From the NCBI RefSeq assembly GCF_049243985.1, contig NC_135384.1, positions 11,900,501-11,964,500 on the forward strand: a stretch of 64,000 bases of DNA, given 5' to 3'. Numbering within the stretch: position 1 is the stretch's first letter; each line of letters opens with the position of its first letter. Origin of the DNA: Paroedura picta (Eukaryota > Chordata > Lepidosauria > Squamata > Gekkonidae). Positions 45,301-56,635 of this stretch are shown here, one piece after another. A program made the position numbers and the translations under genes. The notes beneath the pieces were generated by a model. That model saw only the letters and a program-made list of their open reading frames with translations, had not been told where the DNA came from and ran no database searches.

Positions 45301-45364
45301 TAAATGCTTCATAATAATACTGAGGCCTGAGTTGAACACTAGGTACCAGATAACAAGGAAATAA
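36860..45364 (+). CDS. Vomeronasal type-2 receptor, copy 1 (six exons, intact)
   Basis: Class C G-protein-coupled receptor of vomeronasal neurons, 877 residues, joined from 36860-37086, 38950-39241, 40637-41500, 42598-42825, 43454-43580 and 44469-45364. Every intron is GT...AG and all phases agree. The start is the ATG before a hydrophobic signal peptide ([19 protein letters not shown]). Residues 21-537 form the Venus-flytrap ligand-binding domain ([34 protein letters not shown]). Residues 538-600 hold the nine-cysteine linker ([22 protein letters not shown]). Seven membrane segments follow, ending at [13 protein letters not shown]. The size is normal for V2Rs. It is about 95% identical to copy 2. 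Expected ligands are peptides or proteins; none can be named. A possible ATTAAA signal lies at 45699. Confidence 0.95.
37087..38949 (+). other. V2R copy 1, intron 1 with three SINE copies
   Basis: 1863 nt. Contains a minus-strand tRNA SINE missing its tRNA head (37524-37728), a complete plus-strand SINE (38101-38374) absent from copy 2, and a plus-strand SINE head (38511-38632) shared with copy 2. Confidence 0.8.
38950..39241 (+). CDS. V2R copy 1, exon 2
   Basis: 292 nt. Acceptor tgcctttag; donor caggtaaaa. It encodes the N-lobe of the ligand domain ([31 protein letters not shown]) and ends in YKIPQ, phase 0. Confidence 0.93.
39313..39345 (+). repeat. (GA)n microsatellite in V2R copy 1 intron 2
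   Basis: Perfect GA run about 70 nt after the donor. Copy 2 has a shorter GA tract at the same place (about 51377-51399). Confidence 0.9.
39879..40153 (+). repeat. Sauria-type SINE, decayed head, in V2R copy 1 intron 2
   Basis: Matches 20944-21224 from cagcagacatgcagtctga to the (CTTTAC)n tail. The first ~25 bp are degraded. It is absent from the shorter intron 2 of copy 2. Confidence 0.85.
40325..40500 (+). repeat. CR1-like 3' fragment in V2R copy 1 intron 2
   Basis: Carries the ggatggcctttctagtctct / tcagctctttgtgattctg 3' signature of CR1-like LINEs. A longer version sits at 51430-51860 in copy 2. Confidence 0.6.
40637..41500 (+). CDS. V2R copy 1, exon 3
   Basis: 864 nt, phase 0 at both ends. 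Acceptor tttttattcag; donor ggtaatg. It encodes most of the ligand-binding C-lobe and hinge ([43 protein letters not shown]) and ends LQPWK. Confidence 0.95.
42598..42825 (+). CDS. V2R copy 1, exon 4
   Basis: 228 nt, the standard V2R exon 4 size, phase 0. Acceptor ttccacctag; donor caggtggga. It encodes the end of the ligand domain ([28 protein letters not shown]). It was too short to stand out as an open frame. Confidence 0.95.
43454..43580 (+). CDS. V2R copy 1, exon 5 (cysteine-rich linker)
   Basis: 127 nt, ending in phase 1. Acceptor tttttgggggtag; donor ggtagga. It encodes six of the nine linker cysteines ([20 protein letters not shown]). The size is close to the ~124 nt usual for this exon. 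Confidence 0.94.
44469..45364 (+). CDS. V2R copy 1, exon 6 (seven transmembrane)
   Basis: 896 nt to TAA. Acceptor tttgtttttcag. It encodes the last three linker cysteines and TM1-TM7, with class C features [41 protein letters not shown] and [10 protein letters not shown]. Confidence 0.96.
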
Positions 45365-46984
45365 CAATGTGGTAGAAGAGCCCTACTCTGGCTTTCAGGC
45401 ACTGTTCCATCCTGCCCTCCAAGGTTTCACCAACATCTGGAGAGTCTTTTCTTTCTCTCTTGGGTTACCTGCTGCTTCCACCAGACATTAGAAGGAACTG
45501 CCCAATAGGAGGATCAGGACTCAAAGCTTCCCTTTCTAGATCTCTTGCCTAGTCACCACAGGAACAGTTGATTATCAGTGCACCCCAGGAAGAATAGCCA
45601 TTTGCCCTTGATGCTTCTTTTACAATACAATGCCCAAGGCAATGTAGGTATTTGTGGTACAGAGAACCACTACTAGCATCAAAAGTTATAAAGTATTTAT
45701 TAAAATGGAAAGTTCAGTAGCATGGTTTTAACACAGCAATAGGCTGAGCAAGGGATTCATAAGAAATGTTTAAAATGCAGTTCCTCTGTATGCTGTATCA
45801 GATGTTATGATACAGGACAGGCTCTTTAGTTTAGGCAGTTCTCCACAGAGTTTTCATTTCCTTGCAGCTTTCTTCAGCTGTCTAGGCCAACATATGACTA
45901 ATGACTGCCTTCTGCAGACCTCAGTTAATAGTTCTGTCTACTCTGATGGACTCAACACAAAAGAGAGAACTTCTAGGAGTCAGGCCAGGTCAAGGAAGCT
46001 TTACCTGATGTCTACAAAAATTTCTTCCTGAATTCTTTCTAGAATTTAATTCCTCCAAATCTCAGTTCCCTTCTTGGGGAAGGGGGAGCTTGACCATCTA
46101 TTAATATTTGGTTGAAGGTAGACTGAGGCAAGTCTAGAAAATGACTTTCCCCCTCCCAGCCTATTATCTGCCCAGAGGGGCTGGGGAGAGAAAGCTTTTA
46201 AAATGCAGAGAGAATACTTTGTTTGTTTCAAACCTCTGAAGAAAAATGCTGGTTTTTGTAGCATCGCTTTCTGGCCTGAACATTGTTAAACATTGTTAAC
46301 AAGAAAACAGGGTGTTACCATTCAAAGGAATGCATTGAAATTTCTTTCAACTTTCCTTGATTAAGCTATCAGTGGAAAGGCAGGAAACATCCCAGTTATT
46401 ATCACACCTCGTTCCAACTCCAGAGGTAGGGCAGAAAAATGAGAATTTGGCCTTCCAGTTTCCAATTCTCATAGCTGGAATTATGAGAGAATGATGAGGT
46501 AGGAATAGGCTACTGTCTCTCAAGCCTGGATCCAATTTCACTCATCAAGAATATACATTTGCTTGGCAATATTGGTCTTTATCTGTAACACACATTTGCT
46601 TGCAATAAATCAACAACCAAGAAATAAAACTAGCATGCTTATTTTGTCTATTCTTTCCACCAATAACTCAAGATAGTGTGTTGCTGTCCCCACATTCTTG
46701 GTTTGATCCTGCTAAGTCAGGGAAGTTAGACTGAGAGACAATGATTGGCCCAAGTTATCCAGTGAGCTTCATTGCTGAGCAGTAATTTGACCTCGGGTCT
46801 CCCTAGACCAGGGGTAGTCAAACTGTGGCCCTCCAGATGTCCATGGACTACAATTCCCATGAGCCCCTACCCCTGCACTAGACCATCTTCATATTAGGAG
46901 ACATACCTTGTTTTAGCCTCGCTTTTAATTTACTTTGGATGCTGCAAGTTGACTCCAGCATTTCTGTATTTGGGCTTTCCTCTA
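45365..46984. other. 3' flank of V2R copy 1, no gene
   Basis: 1.6 kb not shared with copy 2 apart from the first ~20 nt. It holds a candidate ATTAAA (45699-45704) and a short MITE relic (46809-46875). No open frame with a domain. Confidence 0.55.
46809..46875 (+). mobile_element. Internally deleted 67-bp hAT-type MITE
   Basis: Ends caggggtag and ctacccctg with the core caaactgtggccctccagat, a familiar squamate MITE sequence. It is flanked by near-perfect 8-bp copies ccctagac (46801-46808) and cactagac (46876-46883). Confidence 0.8.
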
Positions 46985-47668
46985 TGATTTCCCAGGCTGA
47001 AATTTGTAATGTTCTTTCTACATTGAGTCCAAAAGAGGTGGCCTTCCATCGTATTTTTCTCCCTCTCTCTTAATCCTTAATCCTACCATTCTACACCCTT
47101 CATTGCCTGCCTCCTACCCCCCTGTGACCTGAATATATGTTTTTCCTGATTTTCAGGTATACGGGTGCAAGATTGTGGGTGTGGGGTGGAAGGGCACTCA
47201 CTGGCAGGGGCAGCTCTCATGCAGCCAGGATCTGCAGTTTCTGAGCCTCGGAGGAAGGGGTGGTCAGGGGTGGGAGATAGAAGGTGATTGGCTGGCCACT
47301 AGGACAGACAGGCAAGCTAGTTGGGGGACGAAGCAACTTGAAAAGATGAAATCTGGTTTCCTGGAGATGCGGCAGAGCAAGTGAGGGAGCAATTCGGGAT
47401 TATACCTGAACAAGCAAATTTTAGTGCGGAAACTAATAAATAAGTCAACATTTTACAAATATAAAACTGAACAATATTGCATGCCACCATGTAGCTTTCT
47501 TCTATCTTTGCTATTAATTTACTCTCTCTTACAGAAAGCTGAGTCACACCCACAAACGCCTTTTTGTGCTTGTGACAACATGTACTGGACCTATTACATC
47601 ATGCACCTTTATCACTGCATGTTACTGGATCCAAGCCATTATCTGTAGCTTTTGCTCCTGGAGATATA

Positions 47669-47787
47669 AAATGTTATTCTATTTTCTATTGTTATCTTCT
47701 AAGATGTTTTAATTCTTGGTTTTAATGGATGTTTCTCTATCATCTTATGCTGGTCTATGACCGTAATAAACCTAATACTAGTACTAG
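47669..47787 (+). repeat. LINE 3'-end fragment in V2R unit 1
   Basis: About 120 bp ending ctggtctatgaccgtaataaa, the same 3' end as the LINE at 56824-57601. It is missing from the corresponding place in unit 2 (near 60740), so it was inserted in unit 1 or lost from unit 2. Confidence 0.7.
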
Positions 47788-48755
47788 TGGGTTAGTCTAT
47801 TTCTCATTAACCTACCATCTTGCAAGTCTGGTGTACATCCAGACAATGCACAGGGGTACGACCTATATCACTGATGGTGCAATTGTAAGCAGAGTTCCCC
47901 CTCTTCCATCCTTGTACCTCCATTGGCATCAATGGACTAAAAAAAAAAGAAGAAGCTGATATCCCCCCCCCCCCCGATCAGCTAGAATGGACTCTTGGGA
48001 AACCATTTCCCCCAAGTATGAACAGACATTAATAAACCTCCTTCCCTGAAAAACAACCTTCCACTGGCAAATGAAATAAAACTTTCAGCAAACATGTGCT
48101 TAGAAATGCAAAGTACGAGATGGGCCAGTAATTGGCTGGGTCCCAGGGATCCAGCAATGTTTTTCCCCCAGGAAGCAGCTTACCACTGCCTCTTTCAACA
48201 CATTCAGGAGCTCACAGAGGACAGGCTCATTATTTCTCAAGTGGGCTTCCTATCCTCTCATCGCTTGATGCGCCAGGAAGGGTAGGGGTCCAATGGGCAA
48301 GTGGTCGCCCTCACTGAACCTGACAAGTCCACTTTGGCTAATAAGAGCTGCATGAAGCCATCAAACATATTCTCCCATGATGGCCTTCTCCAGTCCTCCA
48401 GGAATCTTCTTGTTATACAGTTACTTATTCCTCTGGGTCAGATTTAGCTGGGCAGGGTCCTAACATTCAGGGATATACTGCTGGGAGCATGTTTACTTCT
48501 TTCTTTCTGTTGGAAATGAGGCCTCGCTCAGCATGTTCCCCTGAAGGGATGATCTTGAAGACGTAATTATCTCTAATTATTAAGATTCCCCCTCCACGCT
48601 GGCAGGTGTCACATGCATGTTCTGAGGCTCAATGAATTCCCCTTATTATTCTGAGAAAGATGAATGCTTATATAAAATGTCCCTTTGCTCTTCAAAGCTG
48701 GATGGATGGACATGATCAGATGGTGGACAAAAGAGAGAGAAACATTTGCTCTCAG

Positions 48756-48982
48756 ATGGCAAGAATATTTCTGTTCCTGCTGTTCTTTCTGTGGCTACAG
48801 CTACCTGCAGCTATGAGAAAAGAGCCCACAAGTTGCACCATGACTGATCCTTTGCAGCTCCCGTATGAGTATTCTCAGAGAGGTGACCTAATCATTGGAG
48901 ACGTTGTGGCTCAGTATGGATGTGTTTTTGAGGAAGCCACTTACACTGAAAACCCTGGAAGTATGGAGCTTGATGGACTTAT
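48756..48982 (+). CDS. V2R copy 2, exon 1
   Basis: 227 nt, phase 2, donor gtaagg. Seven residue changes from copy 1, including two in the signal peptide (ARI for ASR). Confidence 0.88.
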
Positions 48983-51900
48983 GTAAGGAAATCTCTTTGT
49001 TTTGAGTATGAGGCTACATGTCTTCCAAATAGTCTAAGGGTAGTGCTTTATTGCTGATCGTAGGCAGGACCTAAGAGCATAAGAAACCATCACAATGCCT
49101 CACACAGAATTAGGAACTGGAGGAGATGTTGAAGCAAAAGAATCAACTTGCTGCTCTCTTCAACAACCCAGGACAATGTTTTCAGAGCCAGAAGTGACTG
49201 GACCCTAGGCTTTATGTGTCCCCCAGGAAGGCACAAGGTGCTCAAACTTCCACAGAAATAAAGCGTCAAAAATAGCTGAACACTGCTACTGAAATCAATG
49301 GATTGAGATAGGGTAGTTTGGGCTGTCTTGGGCCCCAGAATTTAAACTTAAAACGGGCAGAGCTCAACAGTTAGACTCATCCTGTTGGTTGAAAAAAGCC
49401 AGGAAAGAGTTTTTTACTTGAAGCAAAACTTGCAAGTCAGCAAGGTTTGCACTGCATCAAAAATATCAGTTTTGCTATCAGATCTTCCTCACTGTGCCCT
49501 CCCATCCAAGAGGCCTTTCTTCCCTTGGCTCAGGTGCAGGGCTTCTCTGTTACAGCCTGGACATGAACTTGCTGTGCTCAGTCTTCAGCCAGTTCTACTG
49601 ATTCTATGCAGCTGGAGGCTGTGATTGTTGTGGAGTCTTTGCTTCCCATTGTGGGGATGAACAAGGATTTTAGAAGAAGAGTTGTATACCCTGTTTTTCA
49701 CTACCCCAAGGAATAGCAAAGCGGCTTACAATCGGCGTCCTTTCTGCTCCCCGCAACAGACATTCTGTGAGGTAGGTGGGACTGAGGGAGCTCTGAAATA
49801 ACTACTCTGTGAGTACAGGTCTAACAGAACTGTGACTAGCCCAAGGTCACTCTGCATGTGGAGGAGTAGGGAATCAAACCTGGTGCTCCAGATTAGAAGC
49901 TACCACTCTTAACCACTATACCAAGCTGGCTCTCTATTTACTCTTTTACCCCACTGCCTTGCTATCCTATTTTCCACTTGAACCTCTTCTTAAAAACACA
50001 GGATACTAATATTATAATACATTATATGTTTCTGATTTTCATATTTTTATATCAAATTGAAGATCTGTACCCCTGAAATACATCTAAAATGTCAGTGGGT
50101 GTTTTTTAAATGCTAAATAGTTGTTATTATATTAATGTAAAGAAACAGGGTGAAAAAAGAATAGCAAGGAGGAAAAAAACTCAAATCTTCCAACTAAATA
50201 GAATAAAAAAGGAGAAAAGGTATAAATTAATTAAAGACAAAAGTATAGCAACAACGGTAGCGATTCTCCATCTCATTTTATGTTAAACTATTCCAAGTAT
50301 CTAAGAATGAATGCAATTGTTTATATGCCAGCTTGTGTTGTGGTTAGGGGTGCTGACATCTGGTTTCTAATCTTTGATTCCCTGCTCTTCCCCCACCTGT
50401 AGCCAGCTGGGTGACCTTGGGCTCGCTACCGCACTGATAAAGCTGTTCTGACCAAGCAGGAATATCAGGGCTCTCTCAGCCTCACCAACCTCACAGGGTG
50501 TCTGTTATGGGGAGAGGAAAAGAAGGTGATTATAAGCCACTTTGAGATTCTTTTGGGTAGAGAAAAGCAGCATATAAGAACCAAATCATCATTATCTTCA
50601 TCTTCTTCATATACCATGTGTTTTTGAGAAAACCACTTACAATGAAAACCTTAGAAATATGGGGGCAAATGGACTTACATAAAGCAATCTTTTTGCTTTG
50701 AGTGTATTGACAGAGTTTTAATCTCCCAACTCCATTGATTTACCAGAGCTGGGCATTTATCCTTCCAGTGTTGTACTACATGTTTTTTTTTTTTAGCTGT
50801 AAGGCATGGAGGGTTCATTTTCACAGATCATTGGTTAGCCTACAAGAGATGGGCAGATAGTTCAAAAGTGTATAAGCATTCTCAAAAATAAATGAATATT
50901 CACATAAAGAATGGTTATGAGTAATAACATCCAAATTTTTGTCAGTTTTTTGAAATTCTTGAAATGCTGAGGATCTTCTCTTTTTTTTAATAATATAAAC
51001 CTGCCTTTAGTGTAACACCAAAGAACTACCAGCATGTCCTGTCATTTGTATTTGCTGTGAAGGAGATAAATGAAAATGCCAAGATCTTACCTAATATCAG
51101 CCTGGGATTCCAGACCTTTGATGGTTATTTCAATGCCAGGATGACTCATCAAGACACCCTGAAGCTCTTGTCTTCCTGGGAAAGAATTGTCCCCAACTAC
51201 AACTGCAACAAAACAAAAAATCTGATAGCTGTGGTTGGGGGACTGAACTCTGAAATGGCCCTTCACATTGCTACTGTTTTAAACTTCTACAAGATACCAC
51301 AGGTAAAACAAGCTTTTACATCTGTACAGTCCTACATCCTGAAAACTAAGCAAGTGTGAGGGAGTGAGTGTGTATGAGAGGGAGAGAGAGAGAGAGAGAT
51401 AAAGGTAAACAGACAATTCCTATCCTAATCTAAATAGCTGGATGGGGAGAGATGCTGGTGGCATCTCTGCATCCATCGCATCAGGAGAGAGTTATATCCA
51501 ACACTGGACACTACAGTACAAGAAGGATATTGATAAGTTGGATCACGTCCAGAGAAGGATGACTAGGATGACTGGAATCCATGCCTTCTGAGGAGAGGTT
51601 GAGAGAGCTGGGTATGGATAGCGTGGAGAAGGCAACGAGTGATATGATAGCTGTGTTTAACTACATAAAAGGTATACACATTGAAGAGAGGGGTGAACTT
51701 GTTTACTGCAGCTTTGTTGGAAGTTTATAGGAGGAGATCAGATGAGCATCTGTCAGGAATATGTGAATTTTAAGTCCCTGAGAAGGTGGGGGGGTGGGCG
51801 CTGGACTGGATGGCCCTTGTGGTCTCTTTCAGCTCTGTGTGATTCTGGTTCATCAGTGGTCTTAGAAGGTTGTAACTCAGTTTCGGCACTAAAGATTTAT

Positions 51901-54900
51901 CCCTGGATTTCATCTCAACCACAGATTGGGATGGCATATTGTATCTCATCACGTATGCTCACTATCATCATGAACATTCATTTGTTTTTATTCAGATTGC
52001 CTACTGTGTATTTGCTCCAGTGAGTAATGTTAAAATTCAGCTTCCTTCCTTCTATCGCATGGTCCCCAATGAAGAGTTTCAGTACACAGGCATTGTCCGG
52101 CTCCTTTGGCATTTCCAATGGACTTGGGTTGGGATTATCGCAACAGATGATGATCCAGGTGAAAAATTTGTGCATACTTTGACACCTCTGCTTTTCCAAC
52201 ATGGAATCTGTGTTGCCCACATTGAAAAGACACCAGCACTATATCAGGTATTAAATGCATTCCATTCATTCCAATCTGTTCTACTTGTGGCCAATTCTAT
52301 TGCCAATTCCAATGTCAGACTATTTGTTGTAAATGCAGACCTTCAGACCATAAATGCTTTGAAATGGTTGATACATATTTATGAAATATCAGAAGGAATT
52401 ACCAAGAAATTCATGGGAATCTTATGGATTATGACAGCCCACTGGGATTTCTCATCACAGACAGAGCTCAGGGGATTTGACATGAACATCTTCCAGGGTG
52501 CTTTGTCCTTTACAATTCACTCTAATCAGGTACAGGATTTTACCAAATTCCTTCGTAGGGTATGCCCTCATTTACAACAAGAAGATGGTTTCATCAGGGT
52601 CTTTTGGGAACAGGCATTCAATTGTGTATTGTCTAATTCTGATGAAAACAAGGGAAGGAATGATGCTTGCACAGGAGAAGAGAGGCTGGATAGCCTACCT
52701 GGAATTATTTTTGAAATGACCATGACGGGCCAGAGCTACAGCATCTACAATGCAGTCTATGCAATAGCACATACTTTACATCAGATTTCCTCTTCCAGAC
52801 AGAAACGTAGAGCAATGGAAAGTAGAAGATGGGATCTTTCAAATCTACAACCATGGAAGGTAATGTTTCGTGACTTTCAGAGCAGACTCATTGCCTTGGG
52901 TGGCCCTCTAATGCAGGCTTTCTCAACTAGGAATTTGTGAAACCCTGGGGTTTCTTGACAACCCTGGAAGGTTTCCCAAATGGGTGGGAGTTAATTAATT
53001 TTAATATATTTTTTGAATTTGTTAAACATTTATTGGGTGATGTGGACATATATGGTCAAGTCAACCCACCCACGCACCCCTCCCAAAATGACCAAAGATG
53101 CACCTGGAGGGGGTGGGATCGGGAGGGGCCTAGATGAGGATGTACACAGCTAGACCTCCTAACCATATTCTGCAAAATTGCACCACTTCTGAGATTTCTC
53201 CAAGCCTGAAGAATGTTTTAGTGGTTTTGCAACAATTAAAAAGTTGAGAAAAAATGCTGCTATATGTAAAGATATCTAATGCAGGAGGTGCAGTACTGCG
53301 TACAAATTTTGTGAGAACATTTCCCTTTCTTTAAAATATTGAATCTCTCCAATTTCTGAAAGTTTTCCATTTCCATAGAAGCTATTGTTGTTGGTGTTGT
53401 TAGGTGCGAAGTTGTGTCCGACCCATATACAATGATCCTCCATGCCTTCTTGTCCTCTACCATTCCCCAGAGTCGCACTGGCTGCTTCAGTGACTCCATC
53501 TAGCCACCTCATTCTCTGTCATCCCCTTCTTCTTTTACCCTCAATTGCTCCCAGCATTAGGCTCTTCTCCAAGGAGTCGTTCCTTCTCATGAGGTGGCCA
53601 AAGTATTAGAGTTTCATCTCCAGGATTTGGCCTTCTAAAGAGCAGTCAGAGCTGATCTCCTCTAAGACTGACCGGTTTGTTCATCTTACAGTCCAAGGGA
53701 CTTGCAAGAGTCTTCTCCAGCACTTGAGTTCAAAAGCCTCAATTCTTTGACCAACCCTGTACTGAGATAGCTCAAAGCCTTTTGCTTGCCAACATGACAG
53801 TGATTATTTAGTTGTTTGTTTGATGATCATTTTGTTAACATGTGCACTTTCCACCTAGTTTCACCCTTTCCTGAGAAGCATCTCATTCAACAACACTGCT
53901 GGAGACCTAATATTTTTCAATGAGAATGGTGAAATAGCAGCTGGATTTGATATTATAAACTGGGTTACTTTGCCAAACAAGACTTTCATAAGGGTGAAAG
54001 TTGGAAGGATGGATCCACAAGTTTTGCCAGGCAGTGAGTTCACCATCAATGAGGAGGCCATCACCTGGCCTAATATGGTGAATCAGGTGGGATCCTAATC
54101 ATGTATCAAATTCTTAACTTGGCCCCAGGTTTACAGAATGTGCTGTAAAAGCAATGTCTATATCAATGCAACTCTTAAAAAGATTTCATAAGATTGTGCC
54201 GTGAGATATTTGCTGTCTTTTGGGATTCCTTAGCTCCCCCAAACCACATTGTTGATGGTTAGTTTCTGCTATAGGGAGCACGAGTATGATAAGGCTTGGT
54301 GGGTGGGAAGGAAGAAATCACTGAGAACACGGGCTGTAGGGACTGCTGGGGGAGAAAAGAGGAAAAAGGAAAAGTGTGTAGGGAGGGGGGCAGAGGAGGG
54401 AACTGTGACTTTTCATGGATCCTTGCATGCCATCGGCTTATAATAATAGTAATTGGGATTCCAATACTAATCCTAAATCTTCCTTCCCACTCTTCTGTTC
54501 AAATCTGATTAGACAACAGTAAATTGCTCAGTCATTTAGCTTAAATAGCAAAGTTGGCGAAATTCATTCTGATGTTAATTTGCAAATTAGTTTCTCGTCT
54601 TTGAATGCTTTAGTTGGAAATCCAATTGGAAAGACCACTTTGCTGCCATGAATTGAACTGCTGTAATCAACAGGCTTTTAAGAGACCATCTTTCCCTTCT
54701 TTTTTGGGGGTAGGAACCTCCCCGTGCAATGTGTAATGACCACTGCCATCCTGGTTACAGCAAAAAGAAGACTGAGGGGGCACCGTTTTGTTGCTACAGT
54801 TGCTCTCTGTGTCCCGAGGAGAAGATTTCCGATCAGAAGGGTAGGAGACAGGGTGTGCAGTGTTAAAATATAAGACAAAAGACCCACAACGAAAATATAT

Positions 54901-56627
54901 GTTCACTTGGTTGAGTATAAATGTGTACTAGTAACATTTCTTTCATGGTTGTAATTCATTACTAAAAGGTCTATTTTATTATTGTGGATCCTTCATTCAG
55001 GCAAACACACCCATGTTTATCATTAAAATATAGGAAGCCATCGAAAGGAAAGCTTCCAAGCGAAAACACAGCACAGCAGTCATTTAGCTTGAATAAGAGT
55101 AGCCCAAGGAAAAGGCAGCCTGATGAGGCAAGAGCACTTGGTGTCCAAAGTGAGGCAAAACAATAGGAGGAGGTCTTAAAGTAGCACCAGACAGAAGCAA
55201 CCATAGGGACAGAAATAGCCTTCCTCCCCTGATTATTATGCACACATGTGGAGATTATTCCATGACGTTATTCCAAATGTGGAAGTGGGAGCTATCCCAT
55301 GGGGAAGACATAAGATCCAGCAAACTATTAGTGCATGGTATAACTATTTTATGGGCAAATAGAAATGATACAATAGTCCAGGCTAGCTGGATCTCCTCAC
55401 ATCTTGAAAAGTAAGCAGGGATGGCCCTGGTAAGTATGGATTAGAGAGCAAGGTAGATGCTATGCAGAGCCAAGCAATGGTAAACCATCTCGGGGGCGTG
55501 GGGGGGGGGGCTTGAGGTCACCATAAATCAGCTGTGACATGACAGCAAAAAATAGCCAAAGTCTGTATATAGGCTTCATGCATAAGAAAGCAGAAATTTC
55601 AAATTTGTATGTATAATTGATTCCATCATGAGTCCTGAATGGGAGAGAAGACCAATGATGATGAAGACCAATGATGATGAAGAAGAAAGTGCTATGGAAA
55701 AAACGAAGCCAGCATTTCTTTTGTTTTTCAGATATGGATGATTGTTTTGAATGTCCACAAGACCAATATCCCAACAAGAACCACGATGAATGCATTTCTA
55801 AACTACTCAATTACCTCTCTTTCACCAACTATTTGGGGATCACTTTAGCCTCCTGGGCTCTCTTCCTTTCTCTCACCACAGCTTTGGTGCTGGGCATTTT
55901 CATCAAGAACCAAAACACTCCAATGGTCAGAGCCAACAATCGGGATCTCACCTATCTTCTACTCATCTCCCTGTTGCTCTGTTTCCTTTGCTCCTTGCTT
56001 TTCATTGGCCAGCCTCACAAAGTGACCTGTAACTTACGGCAACCTGCTTTTGGCATCATCTTCTCGGTGGCTGTTTCCTGTGTGCTTGCTAAAACCATCA
56101 CTGTGGTTGTGGCTTTCACAGCTACCAAGCCAGGAACCCAGATGAGGAAATGGGTGGGGAAAAGACTGGCAAACTCCATTCTCATCTCTTGCTCCCTCAT
56201 TCAAATCAGTATTTGTGCTGTATGGCTCTGTATTGCTCCTCCATTCCCACATTTTGACACGGACACTCTGGTGGAAGAAATCATAGTGGAATGCAATGAA
56301 GGATCAGTCACAATGTTTTATTTGGTTCTGGGGTATCTAGGATTTCTGGCTATTGTCAGTTTTACTATGGCTTTCTTAGCCAGGAAGTTGCCTGACAGTT
56401 TCAATGAAGCCAAATTTATCACTTTCAGCATGTTGGTGTTTTGTGGTGTTTGGCTGTCCTTTGTTCCATCTTATCTGAGCTCCAAGGGGAAGTACATGGT
56501 AGCTGTGGAGATCTTCTCTATCCTTGCCTCTAGTGTTGGGCTACTGTCTTGTATCTTCTTTCCTAAATGCTTCATAATAATACTGAGGCCTGAGTTGAAT
56601 ACTAAACACCAGCTAATAAGGAAATAA
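48756..56627 (+). CDS. Vomeronasal type-2 receptor, copy 2 (six exons, intact)
   Basis: Class C vomeronasal receptor of 877 residues, joined from 48756-48982, 51011-51302, 51996-52859, 53859-54086, 54714-54840 and 55732-56627. Exon lengths, phases and GT...AG sites are identical to copy 1. The start is the ATG opening the signal peptide [19 protein letters not shown]. By eye it differs from copy 1 at about 43 residues, of which about 29 fall in exons 1-3 (the main ligand-binding region). Examples are DDDPGEKF for DDDQGIKF and the [14 protein letters not shown] segment for [14 protein letters not shown]. The C-terminal tail also differs ([11 protein letters not shown]). The stop is followed 74 nt later by an AATAAA that lies inside an inserted CR1-like fragment. 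Confidence 0.95.
48983..51010 (+). other. V2R copy 2, intron 1 with SINEs
   Basis: 2028 nt. Contains a complete minus-strand tRNA SINE (49671-49934) and a plus-strand tRNA SINE (50327-50609). Both are shared in position with copy 1, where each is partly deleted. Confidence 0.8.
51011..51302 (+). CDS. V2R copy 2, exon 2
   Basis: 292 nt. Acceptor cctgcctttag. Ten residue changes from copy 1 (for example [11 protein letters not shown] for [11 protein letters not shown]). Confidence 0.93.
51430..51860 (+). repeat. CR1-like LINE 3' region in V2R copy 2 intron 2
   Basis: Contains gagaaggatgactaggatga, gaggagaggttgagagagct and ggatggcccttgtggtctct, in the order of a CR1-like 3' region. The intron is only 693 nt, half that of copy 1. 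Confidence 0.65.
51996..52859 (+). CDS. V2R copy 2, exon 3
   Basis: 864 nt, phase 0 at both ends. Twelve residue changes from copy 1, clustered near the DDDPGEKF and VLNAFHSF segments and at [10 protein letters not shown]. Confidence 0.95.
53386..53752 (-). repeat. BovB (RTE) LINE fragment in V2R copy 2 intron 3
   Basis: Minus-strand BovB 3' region, recognisable from gttaggtgcgaagttgtgtccgaccc, ggcttcttgtcctctaccat-type sequence, tgcttcagtgactccatcta and ccaagggacttgcaagagtc. In copy 1 the same place (about 42012-42480) holds unrelated sequence. Confidence 0.85.
53859..54086 (+). CDS. V2R copy 2, exon 4
   Basis: 228 nt, phase 0. Acceptor ttccacctag; donor caggtggga. Three residue changes from copy 1. 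Confidence 0.95.
54714..54840 (+). CDS. V2R copy 2, exon 5 (cysteine-rich linker)
   Basis: 127 nt, ending in phase 1. All six exon-5 cysteines are kept. Two changes from copy 1 (KKKTEG for KKKKEG, SLC for ALC). Confidence 0.94.
55732..56627 (+). CDS. V2R copy 2, exon 6 (seven transmembrane)
   Basis: 896 nt to TAA. TM1-TM7 are nearly identical to copy 1. Nine changes, four of them in the last ten residues. Confidence 0.96.
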
Positions 56628-56635
56628 GAATGTGG

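Larger units (their letters stand above)
36184..48081 (+). repeat. Tandem V2R unit 1
   Basis: A ~11.9-kb unit. Homology to unit 2 starts at actttcagcaa (36184 and 48083) and covers about 660 bp of upstream sequence, the V2R gene, and from about 46985 the distal flank. The first 1.6 kb after the V2R stop differ between units. Confidence 0.85.

Noticed and set aside
47175-47384. Small ORF of 69 aa, also found as 72 aa at 57800-58018
   Set aside because: It is shared only because the V2R units are duplicated. Length and frame drift between copies, and no domain, signal or splice context supports a protein.
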